Origin: Vallitalea maricola
GTDB taxonomy: Bacteria > Bacillota > Clostridia > Lachnospirales > Vallitaleaceae
DNA: 18,520 nt
Assembly: GCF_036985595.1 (NCBI RefSeq)
Contig: NZ_BTPU01000122.1
Span: forward strand, 1-18,520
Reading direction: 5' to 3'
The notes beneath the pieces were generated by a model, which saw only the letters and a program-made list of their open reading frames with translations, did no database searches and was not told where the DNA came from. Positions 1-6,452 of this stretch are shown here, one piece after another. Positions within the stretch are counted from its first letter, which is position 1, and the number at the start of each line of letters is the position of its first letter. A program made the translations under genes and the position numbers.

Positions 1-1
1 A

Positions 2-145
2 CAAACATTAAAAGGTTTTAGTGGTGTAACAGGTCCATTGGAATTTGGTAAAGATGGTGATGTTAGTAGAAAATATCTAATAGTAGGTATTGAAAATGGC
101 AAATGGGTTTTAAAGAAAGGCTATGACTATTACGACGAACAATAA
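2..145 (+). CDS. C-terminal end of a Liv-type ABC transporter substrate-binding protein (partial)
   Basis: An open frame enters from the left edge and stops at TAA 143-145, giving the last 47 residues of a protein that begins outside the window. The tail reads GVTGPLEFGKDGDVSRKY, then VGIENGKWV, the usual ending of the LivJ/LivK family of periplasmic-type binding proteins (GxTGxxxFdxxGdxxrk, then a strand with a K/N-G-K-W/F pattern). The permease gene begins 24 bases downstream with its own AGGAGGA site, and two permeases and two ATPases of the same family follow, so this is almost certainly the binding protein of that importer. It would capture the substrate outside the membrane. The bound ligand cannot be read from this fragment; the family binds branched-chain amino acids, but also amides, urea and other small molecules. 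Confidence 0.8.
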   Translation, partial: QTLKGFSGVTGPLEFGKDGDVSRKYLIVGIENGKWVLKKGYDYYDEQ

Positions 146-169
146 TTTTGCTTAACAGGAGGAATATAA

Positions 170-1075
170 ATGTATATTATTCAGCAATTGATGAATGGAA
201 TTTGCCAAGGCTCAATATATGCGTTGATGGCTATAGGTTATGCATTGATATTTGGAGTTGTAGGTTTAGTCACCTTTACTTACGGTGAGGTAATAATGCT
301 TGGCTCATTTTCTGCATTTTATTATTTTATTATTTTTGGCGATAATTTGTTATTTGCACTTATATGTGGTTTTATTAGTGCTGCAGTTGTAGGAATTTTA
401 GTGCATAAGGTTTGTTATGAAAGATTTTTAAATGCACCAAGATATATATCCTTGATATGTACAATCGGAATGAGCATGTTTTTGAAGAATTTAGCTATAA
501 TTGTATTTGGAAGTACAATGAAAGGATTACCACGATTCTTTGAAGATAAGAATATAGTTTTTATGGAAAAAGTAGTTAATGGAAATATCACTCGAGTAAG
601 TATGACGTATCTCCAACTAATGGTACTATGCACAGTAGTAGTGTTGGCAATTTCATTATCGTTGTTTTTAAATAAAACAAAAATGGGAATGCGGTTAAGA
701 GCAGTTAGTCAAGATAGAAAAGCAGCTGCATTGGTAGGAATAAATGTTAAGAGAACAACTCTTTTAGGAAACTGCATAGGTTGTGGACTTGGCGGCGTAG
801 CTGGAATTTTGCTTGGATTATATTATAACTCTGTTATTCCAACAATGGGTGGGGTTGCAGGCTTAAAAGCATTTTCTAGTGTTGTTATAGGAGGATTATC
901 TAATATTACTGGAGCAGCACTTGGCGGTTTGAGTATAGGAATAATTGAAAATATGGGTATTGCGTTTATACCAAATGGTTCAGGATATCGTGATGTATTT
1001 GCTTTTGCCTTTTTAGTGATTGTATTGTCGATTATGCCGGAAGGATTATTTGCGAAGAGAGGTAATAAAGTATGA
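170..1075 (+). CDS. livH: Liv-type ABC transporter permease (LivH family)
   Basis: This 301-residue, very hydrophobic protein has the typical LivH opening, with QQLMNGICQGSIYALMAIG at residues 5-23, then VGLVTFTYGEVIMLG, and a C-terminal part containing AFSSVVIGGLSNITGAALGG. LivH proteins are usually about 290-300 residues with around eight membrane segments, so it is full length. It forms one half of the membrane channel of a branched-chain-amino-acid-type importer. The start is ATG 170 with AGGAGGA at 157-163. It follows the binding-protein tail by 24 bases and overlaps the second permease by four bases (ATGA), so translation of the two is probably coupled. The gene symbol reflects family, not proven substrate. 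Confidence 0.9.
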   Translation: MYIIQQLMNGICQGSIYALMAIGYALIFGVVGLVTFTYGEVIMLGSFSAFYYFIIFGDNLLFALICGFISAAVVGILVHKVCYERFLNAPRYISLICTIGMSMFLKNLAIIVFGSTMKGLPRFFEDKNIVFMEKVVNGNITRVSMTYLQLMVLCTVVVLAISLSLFLNKTKMGMRLRAVSQDRKAAALVGINVKRTTLLGNCIGCGLGGVAGILLGLYYNSVIPTMGGVAGLKAFSSVVIGGLSNITGAALGGLSIGIIENMGIAFIPNGSGYRDVFAFAFLVIVLSIMPEGLFAKRGNKV

Positions 1076-2100
1076 TAGATAAAATAAAAAACTTTTATAA
1101 TGAACATCACATTTTGGTTTTGAGAATAGGCATAGCATTATTGTTATTTGTTCCACCATTGGTTAAAGCAACTGTTGTGAAATCAAATTATTTCATGGAT
1201 ATTATTGTAAGAATATTATTCTATATTATTTTTGCATCATCTCTAAATGTAATTAATGGATATAGTGGACAATTTAATATTGGTCATGCTGGATTTATGC
1301 TTATTGGCTCATATACAGGTGCTTTGCTTTCAACAAAATTAGGATTAAGCTTTTGGTTATGCTTACCTATAGCAGGAATTTTTACAGCATTTATGGGATT
1401 ACTTGTTGCATTGCCTACATTAAAATTAAAAGGTATTTATCTAGCAATTGTTACAATGGGATTTAGTGAAATTATTAGATTAATTACTCTCAACTGGACT
1501 GGATTAACAGGTGGTCCTTTAGGAGTCAAAAATATACCTCAAGTACAATTGTTTGGATTAAAAACAAGTTCGCCTATGGTGTATTATTACATTGCATTAG
1601 TTGTCGCTGTACTTTGTTTATATTGTACATATAAAGTTATAAATTCTCGTATAGGAAGAGCTTGGATGAGTATACGTGAGGATTCTTCAGCAGCTCAGTC
1701 GCTAGGTGTAGAAATAAGAAAATATAAAGCATTAAATTTCATGTATGGAGCATTTTGGGCAGGTGTTGGAGGAGCTTTGATGGCACCATATTATCGATTT
1801 CTTTCCTCGGATATGTTCGTTACAGATGAAGGGTTTAATGTTTTAGCAATGGTTATACTTGGCGGACAGGGAACTCTTGCAGGTCCTGTAGTAGGAGCTG
1901 TTATGGTAAATACCATAACAGAAGTGTTTAGATTTGCTTCAGAGTATCGTCTAGTTGTTTATGCAATATTAATTATTATTATGATGTGGTGCAGACCACA
2001 AGGTCTAGTAGGAGCATCAAATTCAATACTTGCTGGTGGTCAAAAAAAGAAAACTAAGAAGCACACAAAAGAAAATGACGGCAAAGGAATGGTGGTTTAG
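1072..2100 (+). CDS. livM: Liv-type ABC transporter permease (LivM family)
   Basis: This 342-residue membrane protein is the partner permease of the LivH-type protein. It carries LivM hallmarks: SLNVINGYSGQFNIGHAGFM near residues 58-77, a central GLTGGPLGVKNIP, the cytoplasmic SIREDSSAAQSLGVE loop that contacts the ATPases, and NVLAMVILGGQGTLAGPVVGA. After the last membrane segment it ends in a short lysine-rich cytoplasmic tail (GGQKKKTKKHTKENDGK). The ATG overlaps the previous stop codon by four bases, and the ATPase gene starts two bases after its stop, so these genes are one transcription and translation unit. It forms the second half of the import channel. The substrate remains unknown. 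Confidence 0.9.
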   Translation: MIDKIKNFYNEHHILVLRIGIALLLFVPPLVKATVVKSNYFMDIIVRILFYIIFASSLNVINGYSGQFNIGHAGFMLIGSYTGALLSTKLGLSFWLCLPIAGIFTAFMGLLVALPTLKLKGIYLAIVTMGFSEIIRLITLNWTGLTGGPLGVKNIPQVQLFGLKTSSPMVYYYIALVVAVLCLYCTYKVINSRIGRAWMSIREDSSAAQSLGVEIRKYKALNFMYGAFWAGVGGALMAPYYRFLSSDMFVTDEGFNVLAMVILGGQGTLAGPVVGAVMVNTITEVFRFASEYRLVVYAILIIIMMWCRPQGLVGASNSILAGGQKKKTKKHTKENDGKGMVV

Positions 2101-2102
2101 AT

Positions 2103-2873
2103 ATGAGTGTATTATTAGAAAGTAAAAATGTATCTAAAGCCTTTGGTGGTGTGAAAGCAGTTAATAACATTGATATGAAGATTATGAAAGGTGATATATT
2201 TGGTATTATAGGGCCAAATGGTGCTGGTAAAACTACATTCTTCAATGTGTGTTCTGGAGTTATTCCACCATCTAGTGGGCAAGTGTTTTTAAATGGTGAA
2301 TTAATCACAGGATTGAAACCAGAACAAATTGCTCAAAGAGGAATGGCAAGAACGTTTCAAAATATTAAATTATTTAACTACATGACAGTTCTTGAAAATG
2401 TTAAGATTGGATTTCATATGCATACTAAAACCAATATGTTTGATGCAATATTAAATAATAAAAGGTTTAAAACTGATGAAGAAATGGTTACTGAAGAGAG
2501 TAAAAAGGTAATTGAAGAAGTAGGGTTAAGTCAATTTATGAATGTACCTGCTGGAAATTTGGCATATGGAATTCAGCGGAAGGTGGAAATAGCTCGAGCA
2601 TTAGCTCTTAGACCTGAAATATTATTACTTGATGAACCAGCCGCAGGAATGAATCCTAATGAAACATGGGAATTACTAGAGTTTGTTAAAAAGATTAATA
2701 AAAAAGGATATACTATTGCTGTCATTGAGCATGATATGAAATTTGTAATGAACTTATGTAAGAAAATTTTAGTTATAAATTTTGGTACTAAGATTTGTGA
2801 AGGTGATCCTGCTCATGTAAAGAATGATAGTCAAGTTCAAGAAGCTTATTTTGGTAAAGGAACTACATTGTAA
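2103..2873 (+). CDS. livG: Liv-type ABC transporter ATP-binding protein (LivG family)
   Basis: This 256-residue cytoplasmic ATPase shows all nucleotide-binding elements: Walker A GPNGAGKT at 37-44, Q-loop RTFQNIKLF around Gln86, a signature region NLAYGIQRKVEIARAL from about residue 152, Walker B LLLDEP at 174-179, and the switch histidine in IEHDM at His210. The degenerate signature (AYGIQ instead of SGGQ) is normal for LivG, which is usually about 255 residues. It works with the neighbouring LivF-type subunit to power import through the two permeases. It lies two bases after the livM stop and 15 bases before livF, inside the same operon. Confidence 0.9.
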   Translation: MSVLLESKNVSKAFGGVKAVNNIDMKIMKGDIFGIIGPNGAGKTTFFNVCSGVIPPSSGQVFLNGELITGLKPEQIAQRGMARTFQNIKLFNYMTVLENVKIGFHMHTKTNMFDAILNNKRFKTDEEMVTEESKKVIEEVGLSQFMNVPAGNLAYGIQRKVEIARALALRPEILLLDEPAAGMNPNETWELLEFVKKINKKGYTIAVIEHDMKFVMNLCKKILVINFGTKICEGDPAHVKNDSQVQEAYFGKGTTL

Positions 2874-2888
2874 GGAGGGCTACCACGG

Positions 2889-3605
2889 ATGTTATTAACA
2901 ATTGATGATTTAACTGTGAACTATGGGTATATATCAGCTCTACGTGGAATAAGCATCGACATAAAAGAAAATGAAGTAGTTACACTTATCGGTGGTAATG
3001 GAGCAGGCAAATCAACTACACTCATGTCTATATCTAGACTTGTAGACAAAGAGAAGGGAATAATTAAGTTTAATGGTAAAGATATAAGTAATATGAAACC
3101 AGCTGATATTGTTGCATTAGGTATAGCTCATGTTCCTGAAGGCCGTAATATATTTCCAAAATTATCTGTAGAAGAAAATTTGTTAATGGGAAGTGTCGTA
3201 TGTAAAAATCTTAGTAAACAAGAGTTAAATAGACGCCTTGAAGAACAATATCAGTTATTTCCAAAGTTAAAAGAAAGAAGAAAGCAAGCAGGTGGGACAT
3301 TATCGGGTGGTGAGCAGCAGATGTTAGCCATTAGCAGAGGGCTGATGTCAGACCCTAAACTTATAATGCTGGATGAACCATCACTAGGACTTGCACCAAT
3401 TATTATTGAAGAAATATTTGAGCTTATTGTAAAACTAAAAAAAACCGGAACGAAAACTATTTTGCTTATTGAGCAAAATGCTATGATGGCTTTAGGAATT
3501 GCAGATAGAGGATATGTTTTGCAAAATGGTGAAATTGTCCTTACAGGAAAAGGCTTAGAGCTATTAAAAAATGAAGATGTAAAAAAGGCATATCTTGGAG
3601 AATAA
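2889..3605 (+). CDS. livF: Liv-type ABC transporter ATP-binding protein (LivF family)
   Basis: This 238-residue ATPase has Walker A GGNGAGKST at 35-43, the LivF-typical segment IAHVPEGRNIFPKLSVEENL around 79-98, signature LSGGEQQ at 138-144, Walker B LIMLDEPSLGLAP around 158-170, and LLIEQN near residue 195. LivF proteins usually have Gln rather than His at that last position, as here. The length is normal for the family. It pairs with the LivG-type subunit as the second motor domain. ATG 2889 is preceded by AAGGAGG at 2872-2878, which overlaps the livG stop codon, so it is co-translated with the upstream genes. Confidence 0.9.
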   Translation: MLLTIDDLTVNYGYISALRGISIDIKENEVVTLIGGNGAGKSTTLMSISRLVDKEKGIIKFNGKDISNMKPADIVALGIAHVPEGRNIFPKLSVEENLLMGSVVCKNLSKQELNRRLEEQYQLFPKLKERRKQAGGTLSGGEQQMLAISRGLMSDPKLIMLDEPSLGLAPIIIEEIFELIVKLKKTGTKTILLIEQNAMMALGIADRGYVLQNGEIVLTGKGLELLKNEDVKKAYLGE

Positions 3606-3632
3606 TATTAAAAGAAAAGGAAGGTACATAAA

Positions 3633-4133
3633 ATGAAAAAAATTATGAATGAGGCAAAAATTAATAATAATGAATTGGTTAATGAGGTTAGAGCAGCAAT
3701 TGAGCATAGAGCAACATGGATGGGACTCATATGTGAAGAAGCTAAAAAAAATGGATACGATTGGGAAGCAATAGGTAGAGCTGCAATTTCTAAATGTGGA
3801 CATTTTCATGGTGTGAAATTTAATGAAAAAAGAGAAGATGATAGTGTTGGTGCTTTTGAAAAAGCTTTTTTAACAGATTTAGGGCAGAAACTTTTCGAAA
3901 TGGAAATCACTCAATCTACTGATGAACAATTAGATGTAACATTCCATTATTGTGCATTAGTCAATGCATGGCAAAAACAAGGAATTGATCAAGAAACAAT
4001 AATAACATTATGTGATATGGCAATGGATGGAGATCGTGGTATTGCAGCAGAAAATGGTTTGGATTTTGAACTTAGAGAAACCATTGCAAAGGGAGACGGT
4101 ATTTGCAAATTATGTTTTAAAAAACAGAAATAA
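3633..4133 (+). CDS. L-2-amino-thiazoline-4-carboxylic acid hydrolase-like protein
   Basis: This 166-residue soluble protein resembles the family named after L-2-amino-thiazoline-4-carboxylate (ATC) hydrolase. Supporting segments are CGHFHG at 55-60, FHYCALVNAW at 104-113, CDMAMDGDRGIA at 127-138, and a closing AKGDGICKLCF at 152-162. The conserved His, Cys and Asp residues in these blocks are plausible active-site or metal ligands. The founding enzyme opens the ATC ring on the way to cysteine, but most members are untested, so the reaction here is unknown. The gene lies 27 bases after livF, with an AAGGAAGG site, and before dhaK. This suggests it acts on the imported compound or on a product of it. 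There is no signal peptide, so it is cytoplasmic. The family call is from memory of motifs, not a search. Confidence 0.65.
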   Translation: MKKIMNEAKINNNELVNEVRAAIEHRATWMGLICEEAKKNGYDWEAIGRAAISKCGHFHGVKFNEKREDDSVGAFEKAFLTDLGQKLFEMEITQSTDEQLDVTFHYCALVNAWQKQGIDQETIITLCDMAMDGDRGIAAENGLDFELRETIAKGDGICKLCFKKQK

Positions 4134-4152
4134 TAATATATGATATTTAGTG

Positions 4153-4188
4153 ATTCGGTGAAGAAATAAACAATATTTCTTCACGAAT
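4153..4188 (+). repeat. Long hairpin between the hydrolase-like gene and dhaK
   Basis: Arms 4153-4168 and 4174-4188 pair over 15 bp with one bulged G and a five-base loop (AACAA). The inner 11 bp (GTGAAGAAATA / TATTTCTTCAC) are perfect. No run of T follows directly, so it is a poor intrinsic terminator. It may be an mRNA-processing or stabilising stem that sets different transcript levels for the liv genes and dhaKL, or a DNA operator. It sits in the only sizeable gap (119 bases) within this gene run. Confidence 0.7.
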
Positions 4189-4252
4189 TGCTATGTGTTA
4201 GAATTTTTAATAACTTATTTGTTAAGGTACTTACAATGTAATGGAGGTAAAT

Positions 4253-5260
4253 ATGAAAAAAATATTAAACAACCCTGATGCATTTTGTAGAGAAACATTA
4301 GAAGGCATTATACTAGCTCATTCGGATAAACTTAAAGCTCTAGATGAAGACTTAAGGATAATTGTACGAAATGATAAAGTAAAAGAAGGCAAAGTTGGTA
4401 TTGTTACAGCAGGAGGAAGCGGTCATTTACCTGTATTTCTAGGTTATGTAGGACAATCTATGTTGGATGGATGTGCAGTTGGAAATGTATTTGCTTCACC
4501 TTCAGCAAAAAAAATGTATCATATGATTTCTCAGTGCGATAAGGGTAATGGGGTATTGTGTTTATATGGTAACTATGGTGGAGATAACATGAATTTTGAT
4601 ATGGCATGCGAAATGGCAGACATGGAAGATATTAATACAATGCGAATTAGAGTATGTGATGACATTGCATCTGCTCCAAAGGATAAAAAAGAAAAACGCC
4701 GTGGTGTTGCTGGAATGGTATTTGCGTGGAAAATTGCTGGTGCTGCTGCAGATAAAATGATGTCTTTAGAAGAAGTTGCAAAAGTTACTAACCATGCTCT
4801 TGAAAACATAGGAACGATGGGAGTTGCTTTGTCACCATGTATTGTTCCCCAAGTTGGGAAACCTACATTTTCAATTCAGGACGATGAAATGGAAGTAGGT
4901 ATGGGTATTCATGGTGAAGTAGGAATTGAAGTTTGTAAAATGCTTACAGCAGATGAAATAGTAAAAATGCTATTAGACAAAATTTGTGAAGATATGGAAA
5001 TTAAAAGAGATGACGAAGTAGCTGTAATGATTAATGGTTTAGGTGCAACACCGTTGGAAGAATTGTATATTACTTATAGAGCAGCTCATAAATACTTTGA
5101 AAAAAGGGGTGTTGCTATATTAACTCCATATATAGGTGAATTTGCAACATCTATGGAAATGGCAGGGATGTCAGTTACTGTAATGAAATTGGATAGTGTT
5201 CTAAAAGAATTATTAGAATATCCAGCAAGCACACCTTTTTTTATAAATGCAAATAGATAA
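4253..5260 (+). CDS. dhaK: Dihydroxyacetone kinase-type subunit DhaK (divergent substrate loop)
   Basis: This 335-residue protein is a full-length DhaK, the subunit that binds a short ketose covalently through a histidine for phosphorylation. Key elements are GGSGHLP at 54-60 (His58), GNYGGDNMNFDMA around Asp111, and GMGIHGEVG with the presumed covalent-binding His220. These match the Gly-His-Asp-His substrate site of characterised DhaK. The usual GHEP is GHLP here, followed by VFLGYVG, so specificity may differ from dihydroxyacetone. An upstream in-frame ATG at 4241 was rejected because it contains the ribosome binding site GGAGG (4243-4247); ATG 4253 has ideal spacing. The DhaL partner follows closely. 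No DhaM or glycerol dehydrogenase is nearby, so the phosphate donor is unclear. Confidence 0.85.
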   Translation: MKKILNNPDAFCRETLEGIILAHSDKLKALDEDLRIIVRNDKVKEGKVGIVTAGGSGHLPVFLGYVGQSMLDGCAVGNVFASPSAKKMYHMISQCDKGNGVLCLYGNYGGDNMNFDMACEMADMEDINTMRIRVCDDIASAPKDKKEKRRGVAGMVFAWKIAGAAADKMMSLEEVAKVTNHALENIGTMGVALSPCIVPQVGKPTFSIQDDEMEVGMGIHGEVGIEVCKMLTADEIVKMLLDKICEDMEIKRDDEVAVMINGLGATPLEELYITYRAAHKYFEKRGVAILTPYIGEFATSMEMAGMSVTVMKLDSVLKELLEYPASTPFFINANR

Positions 5261-5285
5261 TATAGATTATGTTAGGAGTAAATAT

Positions 5286-5939
5286 ATGGAAAAAATAACG
5301 TCATTAAATATTGTTGAAATATATAATAAAATACATGAGACAATGTTGAAAAATAAAGATTATCTTGTGGAATTAGATGCAAAAACAGGTGATGGCGATT
5401 TAGGTATAAGTATGTGTCAGGGATTTGCTGGTGTTTGTAAAGAATTAGCAACATTGGATCCAGTTCAATTAGAACCAGCTAAGATAATCATGAAGGCAGC
5501 TTTAGCTATCAACGAATACTCTCCTTCGTCATTGGGAACTATTTTATCCATTGCTATGATGAATGGAGCAAAAGCAATAAAAGGAGTAAAGGAAATAGGA
5601 GTTGCAGAATGGCTAGATTTTATTGAGGCTGCAATGGAAGGAATTATGAATAAGACAGGATCAAAACGAGGAGAAAAGACTATACTTGATTCTCTTGGTT
5701 TTGCTTGTGATTCATTAAACGAGAGTGTAAAAGCTTCTTTGACATTGAGAGAAGCGGCAGAGGCAGCTGCAAACGCAGCTACTGAAGGTATGCTTGCTAC
5801 TAAGGAAATGATGGCTGTACATGGTAGAGCTGCATATTATCAAGAAAAGACTATAGGAAATATAGATGGAGGAGCAACGGTTGGTATGTTGATTTTTAAA
5901 ACAATTAATAGCTATTTAGATCAAATAATTTACAATTAA
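5286..5939 (+). CDS. dhaL: Dihydroxyacetone kinase-type subunit DhaL
   Basis: This 217-residue protein is the nucleotide-binding subunit that works with DhaK. The metal/ADP-binding motif is LDAKTGDGDLG at 30-40, with Asp31, Asp36 and Asp38 in the positions that hold Mg2+ in known DhaL. Further family blocks are SSLGTILSIAM, GSKRGEKTILDSL and GRAAYYQEKTIGNIDGGATVG. The length matches the usual 210 or so residues. The frame is open from 5247, but ATG 5286 is preferred because AGGAG lies at 5274-5278. It starts 25 bases after dhaK. In PTS-type systems DhaL keeps its ADP and is recharged by DhaM, whereas ATP-type enzymes exchange nucleotide; with no DhaM in view, the type cannot be decided. Confidence 0.85.
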   Translation: MEKITSLNIVEIYNKIHETMLKNKDYLVELDAKTGDGDLGISMCQGFAGVCKELATLDPVQLEPAKIIMKAALAINEYSPSSLGTILSIAMMNGAKAIKGVKEIGVAEWLDFIEAAMEGIMNKTGSKRGEKTILDSLGFACDSLNESVKASLTLREAAEAAANAATEGMLATKEMMAVHGRAAYYQEKTIGNIDGGATVGMLIFKTINSYLDQIIYN

Positions 5940-5951
5940 TTATAATAATTA

Positions 5952-5979
5952 TTGACATTTAACAAAATAAAAATATAAT
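5952..5979 (+). promoter_or_regulatory. Sigma-A promoter driving the T-box-like leader
   Basis: TTGACA (5952-5957) and TATAAT (5974-5979) are both perfect consensus and separated by 16 bp. Transcription would start near 5986. This lies 12 bases after dhaL and directly before the T-box-like RNA, so the leader is probably transcribed from here. It places the transcript start only a few bases before the CCGTTA motif, leaving no room for a T-box stem I. Confidence 0.7.
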
Positions 5980-5990
5980 AGATTATAATT

Positions 5991-6152
5991 CGCCCGTTAT
6001 AGCTATAGAGTATAACTTAGGTCATTTCCTAGGCGTACTTTATGAGATCTGTATTGTGAAATACAGATAAACTGGGGTGGTACCACGATGATGCATTTTA
6101 AGCACTCGTCCTCGGAAATAATATTTCCGGGAGGCGAGTGCTTTATTTATTT
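5991..6152 (+). promoter_or_regulatory. T-box leader lacking stem I (partial or atypical)
   Basis: The conserved T-box sequence GGGGTGGTACCACG lies at 6074-6087. Its antiterminator is intact: GGGG 6074-6077 pairs with CCTC 6110-6113, the seven-base bulge TGGTACC spans 6078-6084, and ACGA 6085-6088 pairs with TCGT 6106-6109. TGGT would pair with a tRNA end ACCA, meaning discriminator base A. Upstream is a perfect 9-bp stem III hairpin, ATCTGTATT/AATACAGAT, at 6047-6069 with a GTGA loop, and CCGTTA at 5994-5999, a motif that in T-boxes belongs to stem IIA/B. Small pairings CGCC/GGCG, GTTATA/TATAAC and TAGG/CCTA also fit within 5991-6035. Stem I and its specifier codon, normally about 100 bases, are not visible. 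No amino-acid gene follows; the next gene is a sugar-binding protein 300 bases on. Confidence 0.75.
6100..6152 (+). terminator. Rho-independent terminator of the T-box leader
   Basis: AAGCACTCG (6100-6108) pairs with CGAGTGCTT (6135-6143), and pairing continues inward through CCTC and GGAAA with small bulges to a loop around 6119-6123. The stem is followed by TTTATTTATTT. Its 5' arm uses the bases 6106-6113 that also form the antiterminator, so the two structures exclude each other, as in a functional T-box. Confidence 0.85.
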
Positions 6153-6452
6153 GCTCTGACAAATTTAATAATTGAATATTATCTCCGTGGATAATGTGAA
6201 ATAGTCACTTTTCATCTAATAAGGCTATAAAATGGCTGGGAATTGATAATAGATGAAAATTAAAACTGATTGAAAGTGGAAAAAGCATCAAAGGTATTGA
6301 TAGGTTATTTGAGAGAATAGATATTTTGGTTCCTTTTATTATTATAATAAAATTATGAATTATAGATTTGTATAATATTTTATAGATATATTTAATTATT
6401 AATGATGAAAAATGAGGTATTATTTTTGTATAATATCTTAAGGAGGTAAATT
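6153..6452 (+). other. Gene-free stretch between T-box terminator and sugar-binding protein gene
   Basis: No credible gene was seen on either strand. The stretch holds a 10-bp inverted repeat TTTTCATCTA / TAGATGAAAA (6209-6218 and 6250-6259), a short start-less open frame (6257-6355), two copies of TTTGTATAATAT (6367-6378 and 6425-6436), and the direct-repeat pair listed separately. Two TATAAT boxes (6371-6376, 6429-6434) could be -10 elements, but neither has a good -35. The start-less frame may be a remnant of a gene once controlled by the T-box. Confidence 0.5.
6363..6396 (+). promoter_or_regulatory. Candidate operator: 14-bp direct repeats, 20 bp apart, before the binding-protein gene
   Basis: TAGATTTGTATAAT (6363-6376) and TAGATATATTTAAT (6383-6396) start 20 bp apart, two helical turns. 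A pair with the same spacing and a similar pattern precedes the GH30 gene. AraC-type regulators commonly bind direct repeats upstream of promoters, and one is encoded in this locus. The region is AT-rich, so chance similarity is possible. Confidence 0.4.

Noticed and set aside
823..1110. Minus-strand open frame of 95 codons
   Set aside because: It lies inside the permease gene, whose family is clear, and its translation resembles no protein.
3564..3809. Minus-strand open frame of 81 codons over the livF/hydrolase junction
   Set aside because: It is antisense to two supported genes, low in complexity and rich in Phe/Ser/Ile from AT-rich DNA.
4241..4252. Upstream ATG as start of dhaK
   Set aside because: It overlaps the ribosome binding site for ATG 4253.
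5247..5285. N-terminal extension of dhaL
   Set aside because: It overlaps the end of dhaK, and the AGGAG site at 5274-5278 clearly serves ATG 5286.
5991..6035. Three-way junction read as a purine-type riboswitch
   Set aside because: The conserved purine-riboswitch loops are missing, and the segment is better explained as the stem IIA/B region of a T-box because of CCGTTA and the T-box downstream.
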